Part shown: piece by piece, positions 52,034 to 60,000 of the stretch
Layout of the letters: every line of letters starts with the position of its first letter
Position numbering within the stretch: position 1 is the first letter of the stretch
NCBI RefSeq assembly: GCF_025628885.1
Contig: NZ_JAOTIF010000029.1
Coordinates: 16,800 to 80,799, forward strand
Length of the DNA stretch: 64,000 nt
Direction of reading: 5' to 3'
From: Paraflavisolibacter caeni
GTDB taxonomy: Bacteria > Bacteroidota > Bacteroidia > Chitinophagales > Chitinophagaceae
Position numbers and translations under genes: made by a program
Notes under the pieces: model-generated
What the model was told of the DNA's origin: nothing
The model's database searches: none
What the model saw: only the letters and a program-made list of their open reading frames with translations

Positions 52034-53374
52034 TCACTGACTTACATCTCTTAATTGTAGCCGTAATGTTTTTTTTGTTGATGAAGTTACCTTAAAGCGA
52101 TCATCGATCCGCAATCCAATCACCCAGATAATTCGTTTATTGGACTCCAAGACCCAAACATGCTCCTTTCCTCCCTTAGATAATTTTAAATCTATAAAAA
52201 AACGGGAAAGCTTTTTCTTCTTAGGCATCCCTAAAGGATAAAAGTAATCTCCCGGCTTCCACTTTCTTATTATTAAAGGGAATTGAATATCTTTAAAATC
52301 TAATACAGCCTCTTTATTATCATTACTAAAGGAAATAGGACGCTCTTCCTGAAAGTGAATTAACATTTTCTGATCGTCATAAAAAACCTCAGTCTGGTCC
52401 TTCTCAATAATGATCATTTGAGCATTTTCTGTTTTTAATGGTGAGATAATGAGCCATTTCCGGTTTCGTAAAATCCTGTGTGAAACACTTTGGATATACT
52501 TACCAGTTTCACTATTCAATAACCTGATGACTTCATTGACTTGCCTGCCACTAAAACCATATTCTTTAATTATCTCGAATACGATAGTTGAAAGAGGATT
52601 ACTTTTTAACAGTTTCAATACCGGAATATGGACTTCAGCGCCCTTCAATTGGAGTAAATTCCTTTTATGTATTGCAACAGCCTGGCGGTAAAGGATTTCA
52701 GTCTCCATAAAACGAGGAATATTTTGAGCCATATTGGTGATGGCTTCCGGAAACACTTTTTCTATGGAAGGTATAATTTGATGCCTGAAATAATTACGTG
52801 TATACTTTGATTCGTCATTGCTGCTATCATTCACCCAGCTAAGATTTTTCTCAATAGCATATGATTCTATTTCCTCCCGTTTTTCAAACAATAAGGGACG
52901 AATAATATTACCTGACTTTGGAAGAATTCCCCTCAAACCACTGATACCGGTTCCCTTAAAAAAGTTCATTAAAATAGTTTCTATATTGTCATCTAAATGA
53001 TGAGCAGTGAGCAGGTAATTCAGATCATTTTTCTTTAATATATCTTCAAACCAGTCGTAGCGCAATTTCCTGGCTGCTTCCTGTATAGATAATTTATGAG
53101 CTTCTGCAAAATCTTTGGTATTAAAACGGTTTAAATATAGAGGTACTTTATATTTCTCTGCCAGGGTACTCACAAAAACTTCATCACGTATACTTTCCTC
53201 ACCCCTGAGGCCAAAATTGCAATGAGCAATGGAAAAGGAAAATCCGGCCTCGTGGCATAATTGGCATAGTACAGTTGAATCAACACCACCACTAACGGCT
53301 AGCAACAACCTATCAGATGGATGAAAAAGCTGATGTTCCTTTATGAATTCGGTAAAATGTAATAATAAATTCAG
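52034..53374 (-). CDS. tilS: tRNA(Ile)-lysidine synthase, probable CTG start
   Basis: Attaches lysine to C34 of tRNA-Ile(CAT) so it reads AUA. PP-loop ATPase motif LAVSGGVDST, then HCNFGLRGEES, LTAHHLDDNIETILMNF and the C-terminal domain with WKPGDYFYPLGMPKKKKLSR. The frame is open upstream of the PP-loop and encodes HFTEFIKEHQLFHPSDRLL, which matches the usual N-terminus of the family, but it contains no ATG or GTG. CTG at 53374 gives 446 residues and the right N-terminus. TTG at 53308 would start inside the PP-loop strand and remove conserved residues. I choose CTG. Confidence 0.85.
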   Translation of the reverse strand: MNLLLHFTEFIKEHQLFHPSDRLLLAVSGGVDSTVLCQLCHEAGFSFSIAHCNFGLRGEESIRDEVFVSTLAEKYKVPLYLNRFNTKDFAEAHKLSIQEAARKLRYDWFEDILKKNDLNYLLTAHHLDDNIETILMNFFKGTGISGLRGILPKSGNIIRPLLFEKREEIESYAIEKNLSWVNDSSNDESKYTRNYFRHQIIPSIEKVFPEAITNMAQNIPRFMETEILYRQAVAIHKRNLLQLKGAEVHIPVLKLLKSNPLSTIVFEIIKEYGFSGRQVNEVIRLLNSETGKYIQSVSHRILRNRKWLIISPLKTENAQMIIIEKDQTEVFYDDQKMLIHFQEERPISFSNDNKEAVLDFKDIQFPLIIRKWKPGDYFYPLGMPKKKKLSRFFIDLKLSKGGKEHVWVLESNKRIIWVIGLRIDDRFKVTSSTKKTLRLQLRDVSQ

Positions 53375-53423
53375 ATAAAAAGCTTTAAATCAAATAAAAA
53401 AGCACTATTAGTAATTGTGATAC

Positions 53424-53735
53424 TTAATATACAAGGTCTTCATAAGCAGCCAGTAGTTCATTATAGGCATGTTGATCCCCGGCTTCTTTGGCTTTACGTA
53501 ATCCCTTTTCGTAAACCGCTATGGCTCCGCTTAAATTATTATTTCGTTCCAACAATTTTCCTAAGTGATAGTAACTGCCAATATAATTTTCATTTTTATC
53601 CAATAAATCTTCAAACAATTGCTGGGCAGAAACATCGTCGTCTCGCTTTATATACTCCAATGCCAACGCATGTTGCACAAAGCTATCATTTGGGTTTGCT
53701 GCCAAAAATTCTTTTAATTGAACAATCCTTTCCAT
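53424..53735 (-). CDS. small tetratricopeptide repeat protein
   Basis: A 103-residue all-helical protein with two to three TPR units: DSFVQHALALEYIKRDDDVSAQQLFEDLL and ENYIGSYYHLGKLLERNNNLSGAIAVYEKGL, each with the small-hydrophobic TPR spacing. No signal peptide, so probably cytosolic and a protein-protein adaptor. It precedes tilS on the same strand by 49 bp. Partner unknown. Confidence 0.82.
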   Translation of the reverse strand: MERIVQLKEFLAANPNDSFVQHALALEYIKRDDDVSAQQLFEDLLDKNENYIGSYYHLGKLLERNNNLSGAIAVYEKGLRKAKEAGDQHAYNELLAAYEDLVY

Positions 53736-53823
53736 ATTCCAAAGTCTTATTTTGATGGGGTGTTTTTCTTCAATAATTATTGTATATTAGTTGCATAAAC
53801 AACCATTAACGAAAACATTCCGT

Positions 53824-54567
53824 ATGAAAATTTTGGTTTGCATTAGTAAAACTCCTGACACCACGGCAAAAATAGCTTTCACAGATAACAACACGAAATT
53901 TGCCGAAACTGGTGTTCAATGGATTATCAACCCTTATGATGAATGGTATGCTTTAGTGAGGGCTATTGAATTAAAAGAAGCAGACCCATCAATAACAATT
54001 CATCTAATCAATGTCGGTAATGCCGATTCCGATCCTATTATCCGTAAAGCGCTTGCTTTAGGTGGCGATGAAGCAATCCGCGTCAATACACAGCCTGCAG
54101 ATAGCTATAGCACAGCATTTCAAATAGCAGAGTTTGCCCGTCAGGAAGGTTATGATCTGATTTTTACAGGTAAAGAAACCATTGATTATAACGGAGGTGC
54201 AGTTGGTGCAATGCTTTCAGAAATGCTTGACCTTCCTTACGTAGGGCTTGCAACCAGCTTTTTGTTGAATGGCAAAACAGCAACAATTACAAGGGAAATT
54301 GAAGGAGGTGAAGAAACTGTCGAAGTGCCCTTACCTGTGGTCGTAAGTTGCCAGAAGGGAGTTGCCGAGGCACGCATTCCAAATATGCGGGGTATTATGG
54401 CAGCTCGTACGAAACCCCTTAAAGTGGTAGAACCCAAACAAACAGAAACCCAAACAGTATTTTCCGGCTTTAACCTCCCTCCTGCTAAAGCCGGAGTTAA
54501 ATTAGTATCCTCAGAAAACGTAGAGGAACTTGTTCGTCTGCTTCATGAAGAAGCAAGGGTAATCTAA
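53824..54567 (+). CDS. etfB: electron transfer flavoprotein subunit beta
   Basis: The 247-residue AMP-binding subunit of ETF, which carries electrons from acyl-CoA dehydrogenases to ETF-quinone oxidoreductase. N-terminus MKILVCISKTPDTTAKI, and the ETF-beta signature region VPLPVVVSCQKGVAEARIPNMRGIMAARTKPL. The start at ATG 53824 fits the family; eleven upstream in-frame residues do not. It is followed after 108 bp by etfA, with a tandem 25-bp duplication in the gap. Confidence 0.94.
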   Translation: MKILVCISKTPDTTAKIAFTDNNTKFAETGVQWIINPYDEWYALVRAIELKEADPSITIHLINVGNADSDPIIRKALALGGDEAIRVNTQPADSYSTAFQIAEFARQEGYDLIFTGKETIDYNGGAVGAMLSEMLDLPYVGLATSFLLNGKTATITREIEGGEETVEVPLPVVVSCQKGVAEARIPNMRGIMAARTKPLKVVEPKQTETQTVFSGFNLPPAKAGVKLVSSENVEELVRLLHEEARVI

Positions 54568-54618
54568 TTCATTTCACCAGCAAGCGAGGGATAGTGTAAC
54601 TATTTTATCAGCTTGCTC

Positions 54619-54668
54619 ATTTGCTAATCTTCACTTTTTAATTATTTGCTAATCTTCACTTTTTAATT
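54619..54668. repeat. perfect 25-bp tandem duplication in the etfB-etfA spacer
   Basis: Two identical 25-bp copies lie head to tail (54619-54643 and 54644-54668), starting ATTTGCTAATC and ending TTTTTAATT. The second ends 7 bp before the etfA start codon, so the duplication lengthened the untranslated gap by one copy. Confidence 0.9.
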
Positions 54669-54675
54669 AATTGTC

Positions 54676-55641
54676 ATGAGCGTCCTTATTTATATAGATC
54701 ATTCAGATGGCCAGGTAAAGAAATCCTCAATGGAAGCTTTAAGTTATGGAGTTAAAATTGCAGAACAAATTGGAGCGGTTGCAGAAGGAGTTTTGTTGGG
54801 AGATGTTTCAACTGATTTACCCAGCCTTGGAAATTTTGGTATAAAAAAAGTCTACCATATTCAAAACAGTTTGCTGCAAATTTTTGATGCACAGTCTTAT
54901 ACCAAAGTAATTGCACAGGTAGCGCAGCAAACAAGCGCAAAAATCATTATATTTTCAAATAACTCCGCAGGAAAATCATTGGCCCCTAAGGTCGCTGTCC
55001 GCATGAATGCTGGCTATGTTTCAGGAGCAATTGCGCTCCCGGAAACAAGTAATGGCTTCAATGTTCGAAAAAATGTCTTTTCCGGGAAAGCATTCGCTAA
55101 CGTTGAAGTTAAAACTGAAATAAAAGTGATTGCTTTAAATGTAAATGCATTTTCGGTTAGTGAAGGAACAGGAAACGCTGAAGTAGTTTCCTTAAATATT
55201 GATGTGGAAGCGCCAAAGGTCAAAGTAATCGGTACAAATAAAACGAAAGGAACTGTATCATTAACAGAAGCAGAAACCGTGGTGAGTGCCGGTCGGGGAT
55301 TAAAGGGCCCTGAAAACTGGAAAATTATTGAAGATTTGGCTTCCACGCTTGGCGCAGCATTGGCCTGTAGCCGCCCGGTTGCAGACGCACACTGGCGGCC
55401 TCATAATGAACACGTAGGTCAAACAGGAATAGCCATTGCACCCAACCTTTATATAGCCATTGGCATAAGTGGTGCCATACAACACCTGGCAGGAGTCAAT
55501 AGAAGTAAAGTGATTGTCGTTATTAACAAAGACCCTGAAGCTCCATTTTTTAAAGCAGCAGATTATGGCATTGTAGGCGACGCTTTTGAAGTTGTGCCTA
55601 AACTGACCCAGGCTGTAAAGAAGGTAAAAGGAATAGCGTAG
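54676..55641 (+). CDS. etfA: electron transfer flavoprotein subunit alpha
   Basis: The 321-residue FAD-binding subunit. The C-terminal FAD domain has AGRGLKGPENWKIIEDLA, ALACSRPVADAHWRPHNEHVGQTG and LYIAIGISGAIQHLAGV, all ETF-alpha hallmarks. The N-terminal part is diverged, as usual. With etfB it forms the heterodimer; no acyl-CoA dehydrogenase or ETF-QO is in the window. Start ATG 54676. Confidence 0.95.
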   Translation: MSVLIYIDHSDGQVKKSSMEALSYGVKIAEQIGAVAEGVLLGDVSTDLPSLGNFGIKKVYHIQNSLLQIFDAQSYTKVIAQVAQQTSAKIIIFSNNSAGKSLAPKVAVRMNAGYVSGAIALPETSNGFNVRKNVFSGKAFANVEVKTEIKVIALNVNAFSVSEGTGNAEVVSLNIDVEAPKVKVIGTNKTKGTVSLTEAETVVSAGRGLKGPENWKIIEDLASTLGAALACSRPVADAHWRPHNEHVGQTGIAIAPNLYIAIGISGAIQHLAGVNRSKVIVVINKDPEAPFFKAADYGIVGDAFEVVPKLTQAVKKVKGIA

Positions 55642-55653
55642 ATTTTATATAGC

Positions 55654-55696
55654 CTTTCCCAACCCAAGCTTTTTCATTTAGCTTGGGTTGGGAAAG
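55654..55696. repeat. 17-bp perfect inverted repeat after etfA
   Basis: Arms 55654-55670 and 55680-55696 (CTTTCCCAACCCAAGCT and its complement) with a T-rich 9-nt loop. It lies 13 bp after the etfA stop. No T-run follows on the plus strand, so it is a stable hairpin but not a canonical terminator; 3'-end protection or a factor-assisted stop are possible. Confidence 0.75.
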
Positions 55697-55815
55697 AGTA
55701 ACTTGCGCTTGAATTATTTATTGGCATTATTCTAAATGTTAAACAATTACTGTAATCATATTAGAATCTGTGCCATTTTTATTTATTGAAATGCTGTAGG
55801 TTTGTAAACCTGCAC

Positions 55816-55823
55816 TATTTTTG
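55816..55823 (+). promoter_or_regulatory. candidate -7 promoter box of the bifunctional nuclease gene
   Basis: TATTTTTG fits TAnnTTTG and stands 19 nt before ATG 55843. Its position speaks against the earlier in-frame start at 55786. Confidence 0.4.
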
Positions 55824-55842
55824 GTCTTTCAGGTTTAGTATT

Positions 55843-56433
55843 ATGAAGAAAATAGAATTGGAAATCGTGGCTTTATCGCACAGTATTACCCAAACACATT
55901 CTTATGCTGTTGTACTGGGCGAAGTAAATGGGCTTAGACGCTTACCTATAGTTATCGGCGGTTTTGAGGCCCAGGCAATTGCAGTCGCTTTGGAAAAAAT
56001 GCAACCCAGTCGCCCTCTGACACATGATTTGATGAAAAACTTTATGAATGCCTTTAATATCGAACTGCATGAAGTGGTGATTACAGATTTGCAGGAAGGC
56101 ATTTTTTACTCAAAACTCGTATGTACATCTGATAATGACACTGTAGAAATTGACTCACGTACGTCAGACGCATTAGCCCTTGCTGTTCGTTTTAACTGCC
56201 CCGTTTATACTTTTGAACACATTTTAGAAAGTGCAGGTATCCTGATGGAAGAAACTTCCGGTACCAAAAAAAGGAAGGAAGCTACAGTTGAAGAAAGAGG
56301 CGAAAAAAATGATTTAAAAGCTATGAGCCTCGATGAGCTCAATAAAATGTTAGGAGAAGTGCTGGAGCAGGAAGATTATATTAAAGCTATTGCCATCCGG
56401 GATGAAATAAACAGTCGAAAAAAGAACCCTTAA
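55843..56433 (+). CDS. bifunctional nuclease (BFN/DUF151) family protein with UVR motif
   Basis: A 196-residue protein. Residues 1-135 form the BFN (DUF151) domain: LPIVIGGFEAQAIAVALEK, RPLTHDLMKNFMNAF and IDSRTSDALALAVRFNCPVY. After a charged linker, a UVR (UvrB/UvrC) helix pair follows: LDELNKMLGEVLEQEDYIKAIAIRDEI. The BFN-UVR fusion is common in Bacteroidota. Plant and mycobacterial relatives have nuclease activity; the role of this form is not established. I start at ATG 55843, the normal family N-terminus. Confidence 0.88.
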   Translation: MKKIELEIVALSHSITQTHSYAVVLGEVNGLRRLPIVIGGFEAQAIAVALEKMQPSRPLTHDLMKNFMNAFNIELHEVVITDLQEGIFYSKLVCTSDNDTVEIDSRTSDALALAVRFNCPVYTFEHILESAGILMEETSGTKKRKEATVEERGEKNDLKAMSLDELNKMLGEVLEQEDYIKAIAIRDEINSRKKNP

Positions 56434-56486
56434 TTACTACCTCACCGATTATATTTCTTAATTGAACTCCTTCCGACCCTAATTTC

Positions 56487-57302
56487 ATGATTGTCTTCCC
56501 TAATTGCAAAATTAATTTAGGCCTTAACATTCTGAAAAAACGGCCGGATGGTTTTCATGACTTGCAAACTGTTTTTTATCCAATTGGTTTACAAGACGCT
56601 TTAGAAATTGTCCAAAACGGACAAAATAATGAAACAAACTTCCATTTAACGGGCAACTCAATCGAAGGAAAGACGGAAGATAATATTTGTTTAAAAGCAT
56701 ATTACCTGCTGAAGTCAGACTTTCCAGATCTTCCTCCGGTTAATTTTCATCTGCATAAAGTAATTCCTACAGGCGCCGGTCTGGGCGGAGGCAGTTCAGA
56801 TGGAGCTTTTACACTACTGCTGCTCAATAAAAAATTCAATTTAGGCTTAACCGAAGATCAATTAATATCTTATGCCCTCACACTGGGAAGCGATTGCCCT
56901 TTTTTCATTAAAAATGTACCTTCCTTTGCCACAAGCCGGGGCGAAGTGATGAAAGAAGTAATCCTGGATTTAAGTTCCTTCTTTTTTGTAATTGTAAATC
57001 CCCAAATCCACATCAATACGGGTTGGGCCTTTTCCAAAATTAAACCGGGAAATCAGCCCTACTCTCTTCTGGATGTAATTAACTCGCCAATAACCGAATG
57101 GAAAAATTATATTACTAATGATTTTGAATGGCCTGTATTTGAGGCTTTTCCTGAAGTCAAGCAAATCAAAGAACTACTTTATAATAAAGGTGCGGTGTTT
57201 GCTTCTATGAGTGGAAGCGGCTCAACTGTGTATGGCATCTTTGAAAAAGGAACTATACCTTCTTTTTCCTTTCCTGATCACTACTTCCTGAAAGTAATCT
57301 AA
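56487..57302 (+). CDS. ispE: 4-diphosphocytidyl-2-C-methyl-D-erythritol kinase
   Basis: A GHMP kinase of the MEP isoprenoid pathway. The 271-residue protein has FPNCKINLGLNILKKRPDGFHDLQTVF at the N-terminus (substrate lysine and DGFH/DGYH-type motif), the ATP loop IPTGAGLGGGSSDGA near residue 93 and the C-terminal SMSGSGSTVYGIF. The presence of ispE shows use of the non-mevalonate route. It follows the BFN gene on the same strand by 53 bp. Confidence 0.95.
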   Translation: MIVFPNCKINLGLNILKKRPDGFHDLQTVFYPIGLQDALEIVQNGQNNETNFHLTGNSIEGKTEDNICLKAYYLLKSDFPDLPPVNFHLHKVIPTGAGLGGGSSDGAFTLLLLNKKFNLGLTEDQLISYALTLGSDCPFFIKNVPSFATSRGEVMKEVILDLSSFFFVIVNPQIHINTGWAFSKIKPGNQPYSLLDVINSPITEWKNYITNDFEWPVFEAFPEVKQIKELLYNKGAVFASMSGSGSTVYGIFEKGTIPSFSFPDHYFLKVI

Positions 57303-57422
57303 AAGAATTCTGACTAAGGCTGCTGCTATTTTTTCCCATTTTGTTCTTAGCAAAGGCAAAATAAAGCATATTAACTACGGCACTATTTTTTCGATAATTA
57401 GAATAGGAAAAGTAATAAAAAC

Positions 57423-57617
57423 ATGAATCCTCCTAGAATCAGGAAATATGAGCCAAATGAAAACAGCGAATCACCAGAGCGAAAAAGACAATTGCTGGGC
57501 TTTGATGAAGTAAATTTTGAACAAAGACGTGAGCCTTACAGGGAACGAACTTCTGGCACCGTAGGTAATCCTCGGTTTGATTCACAACAACAACCTGAAA
57601 AAAGCAAGGAAAGGTGA
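57423..57617 (+). CDS. small charged, probably disordered protein (64 aa)
   Basis: A hydrophilic 64-residue product rich in Arg, Glu, Pro, Gln and Asn (MNPPRIRKYEPNENSESPER ...). There is no hydrophobic core, signal or repeat, so it is likely unstructured. Arg/Glu composition and the isolated position before a DUF892 gene resemble small stress-associated proteins, but I recognise no family. The spacer context and clean ATG start give it moderate support. Confidence 0.5.
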   Translation: MNPPRIRKYEPNENSESPERKRQLLGFDEVNFEQRREPYRERTSGTVGNPRFDSQQQPEKSKER

Positions 57618-57750
57618 TTGCATAAGGGTAACATTAGTAAGAAATTGGCTTTTTAATAAATCTGAATACATATTTCAACTGCATTTACAAAAAAATTGTG
57701 TTAGTAGAGGCACAGTTTTTTAATATAGATTATTCACTAAAATTCTTAAT

Positions 57751-58323
57751 ATGGACAAGTTGAAAGACCTCAGAGATCTCTTAAAGCATGAAATCAAAGA
57801 TTTGTATTCTGCTGAAGAACAAATCTTGGATGCCATGCCTGCAATGATCGAAAAAGCTAATAATCCAACGCTGAAACAAGCGCTCGAAATGCACCTGCAG
57901 GATACAAGAACGCATAAGGACAGGTTGGTTCAGGTACAAGAGTTATTAGGAGAATACGATAAAAAAGAAGATACTGGATTTTTCGCGGGTTTGTTTGGAG
58001 ATAGTGTGACATGTAAGGGAATGGAAGGACTTATTAATGAAGGCGAAAAAATAATGGGAGAAGATATGAACCCTGAAGTTATGGATGCTGCAATCATTGC
58101 ATGTGCTCAAAAAATTGAACACTATGAAATTTGTGGCTACGGAACAGCCAGGGCCTATGCACGGCAATTGAACTTGGTCAATGTTGCACAATTGCTAGAA
58201 CAAACTTTGGATGAAGAACATCAGGGTGACGAACAGCTAACATCTTTAGCTCTTGGTGGACTGAACCAGAAAGCTGAAGTGAGCAACTCAGTACGTGGAT
58301 ATGGTACAGACTCATATTCTTAA
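57751..58323 (+). CDS. DUF892 (YciE/YciF-type) ferritin-like protein
   Basis: A 190-residue four-helix bundle. LRDLLKHEIKDLYSAEEQILDAMPAMIEKA at the start, LEMHLQDTRTHKDRL, ACAQKIEHYEICGYGTARAYA and LEQTLDEEHQGDEQLTSLA supply the Glu/His/Asp pairs of a di-iron site. DUF892 proteins are stress-induced and thought to act as ferritin-like or rubrerythrin-like proteins. The tail (about 172-190) is Ser/Gly-rich. It ends just before a very long hairpin. Confidence 0.9.
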   Translation: MDKLKDLRDLLKHEIKDLYSAEEQILDAMPAMIEKANNPTLKQALEMHLQDTRTHKDRLVQVQELLGEYDKKEDTGFFAGLFGDSVTCKGMEGLINEGEKIMGEDMNPEVMDAAIIACAQKIEHYEICGYGTARAYARQLNLVNVAQLLEQTLDEEHQGDEQLTSLALGGLNQKAEVSNSVRGYGTDSYS

Positions 58324-58331
58324 GAACACTA

Positions 58332-58391
58332 CTTATTAAGTAAAAAAATCCGTTCAGTTTCGAAGCTGAACGGATTTTTTTACTTAATAAG
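58332..58391. terminator. very long (26-bp) bidirectional terminator
   Basis: Arms 58332-58357 and 58366-58391 pair perfectly over 26 bp, and three more pairs (one G-T) can close the loop to two bases. The stem includes A7/T7 tracts and the core ATCCGTTCAG. The hairpin lies between the convergent DUF892 gene and bshB1. Confidence 0.85.
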
Positions 58392-58403
58392 GATTTATAT
58401 ATT

Positions 58404-59135
58404 TCAGGTTTCCTTAAGAACAAGAGCATCAAGATTGCTGATTCCAATGTTCTTTTTTGAAAGAAATCCTTCGGCAAATTGCACGCCTATTCGTTTGCCT
58501 AATAATCTTGCCCTTGAAATAATGGATTCTAAAAACTCTGGACTGGATATGTAAGTTTGAGGCTCATCGCTCTCAGGGTTATAAAACTGGGTTTTAAATG
58601 CTTTTATAGCTTCCAGACGTTGTTCCCAAACATCACTGATATCGACAATTACATCGGGCTCGTAAAACCGGTCCTGTAAATAATGAAGCAAATATTTAGG
58701 TCTCCATTTTTCTTGCTCCTGTCCATCGTTACTTAAGGTTTTTATTTGTCTAAGCCCTGATAAAAAGCAAGAGTCATAAATCAATTTTCCGCCACGGCCA
58801 TGATCAGGATGACGATCATCTAAAATATTACCGATAACTATTTCTGGTTGATATTTTCTTAAAACCTTAATGATTTGCAATTGGTGTACTTCATCGTTTT
58901 GAAAAAAACCATCGCGCATTTTCAGGTTTTCCCTAACATGAACCCCCATTATTCTGGCGGCGTCAGCTGCTTCCTGATACCGGCTTTCTACTGTTCCCCT
59001 GGTACCAAGTTCACCTTCTGTCAGGTCAACAATACCAACTTTTTTTCCTCGCTTTATTTCTTTAATGATTACACCTGAGCACCCTAATTCTACATCGTCA
59101 GGATGTGCGCCTATTGCTAATATGTCTAATTTCAT
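58404..59135 (-). CDS. bshB1: bacillithiol biosynthesis deacetylase BshB1
   Basis: Deacetylates GlcNAc-malate to GlcN-malate in bacillithiol synthesis. The 243-residue PIG-L/LmbE-family protein has the zinc motif IGAHPDDVELGC (7-18), GELGTRGT, and DDRHPDHGRGGKLIYDSC with the remaining ligand histidine and the catalytic region. Its length and the GELGTRGT and HPDHGRG segments fit BshB1 specifically rather than generic PIG-L enzymes. BshA and BshC are not in the window. Its presence implies bacillithiol as the main low-molecular-weight thiol. Confidence 0.93.
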   Translation of the reverse strand: MKLDILAIGAHPDDVELGCSGVIIKEIKRGKKVGIVDLTEGELGTRGTVESRYQEAADAARIMGVHVRENLKMRDGFFQNDEVHQLQIIKVLRKYQPEIVIGNILDDRHPDHGRGGKLIYDSCFLSGLRQIKTLSNDGQEQEKWRPKYLLHYLQDRFYEPDVIVDISDVWEQRLEAIKAFKTQFYNPESDEPQTYISSPEFLESIISRARLLGKRIGVQFAEGFLSKKNIGISNLDALVLKET

Positions 59136-59194
59136 TAGTTGCTAAAATCTTTTCAATAGTCGTAAAAATTCTGCTTAATAGCTTAACCAGGTTG

Positions 59195-59202
59195 CAAAAG
59201 TA
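59195..59202 (-). promoter_or_regulatory. candidate -7 promoter box of bshB1
   Basis: TACTTTTG on the minus strand matches TAnnTTTG, 59 bp before the bshB1 ATG. Confidence 0.35.
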
Positions 59203-59261
59203 CGTACTTAGTAAAAAGGTTGCAGAGATAGGATGAAAATGAGCTTTTTCTTTAATAAAGC

Positions 59262-59924
59262 TTATTGGCTGGCAGTAGATCTGATACCTGGTTTATAAGG
59301 ATTATTATACCAAACACCGTCAATTTCCCGAACAATTGTTTCTATCTGTCTATCATAAGCATCATCTTCATACCGATACTCTTGTTTCAGGCTGCTTCCA
59401 AAGAAAAATGCTACGGTTTGATACATTCTCGCATTTAAACCACCACGGTATTCCTTGATAAGTTCATAGCAATTATTGCCAGTTTGCCGGTTAATCAGTT
59501 TCATCAAAACTTTACCCTGGTAAATGGATAGATTAGATAAAGGATCACTAAACTGATCTTTCAATTCTTTTTCCCGTGATTTTATATAAGCCTTTTTTTC
59601 TTTCTTTGACTCAATACCTTCAAGATGGGCATTTACATCATTCAATGTATACCCTGCAGTTTTGGCATATGGATATGTTACATATACAGCATTACGCAGA
59701 CGGTTATACTTTTCCACAGCCTTTGCTAATTGATTAGGTGGCAAATTGGAAACGTATACCATTTCCAGCTCTTTGTAAGGCATAGATTCGCCATTATAAA
59801 TGATTGCCTGAACGATAATTGTATCATTAGGCCCCCACTTTGACTGAGTTCCAGTTTGAGCAAATAAACTTTGCCCAAATGTGAAGGATAGGAATAATAA
59901 AAGGGTATAAATCAGACGGTTCAT
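59262..59924 (-). CDS. DUF4294 domain-containing exported protein
   Basis: A 220-residue protein with a signal peptide (LIYTLLLFLSFTFGQSLFAQ). The DUF4294 region starts near 33 (DTIIVQAIIYNGESMPYKEL) and includes YNRLRNAVYVTYPYAKTAG, GKVLMKLINRQTGNNCYELIKEYRGG and FFFGSSLKQEY. The family is nearly confined to Bacteroidota, periplasmic, and of unknown function. It lies 126 bp upstream of bshB1 on the same strand. Confidence 0.88.
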   Translation of the reverse strand: MNRLIYTLLLFLSFTFGQSLFAQTGTQSKWGPNDTIIVQAIIYNGESMPYKELEMVYVSNLPPNQLAKAVEKYNRLRNAVYVTYPYAKTAGYTLNDVNAHLEGIESKKEKKAYIKSREKELKDQFSDPLSNLSIYQGKVLMKLINRQTGNNCYELIKEYRGGLNARMYQTVAFFFGSSLKQEYRYEDDAYDRQIETIVREIDGVWYNNPYKPGIRSTASQ

Positions 59925-60000
59925 TATTTCTGAAAAACTATTGTAAGTTAATCATAGATATAGACACAGCCTTACCCCAAATTGCTGTTTTAAATAAACT

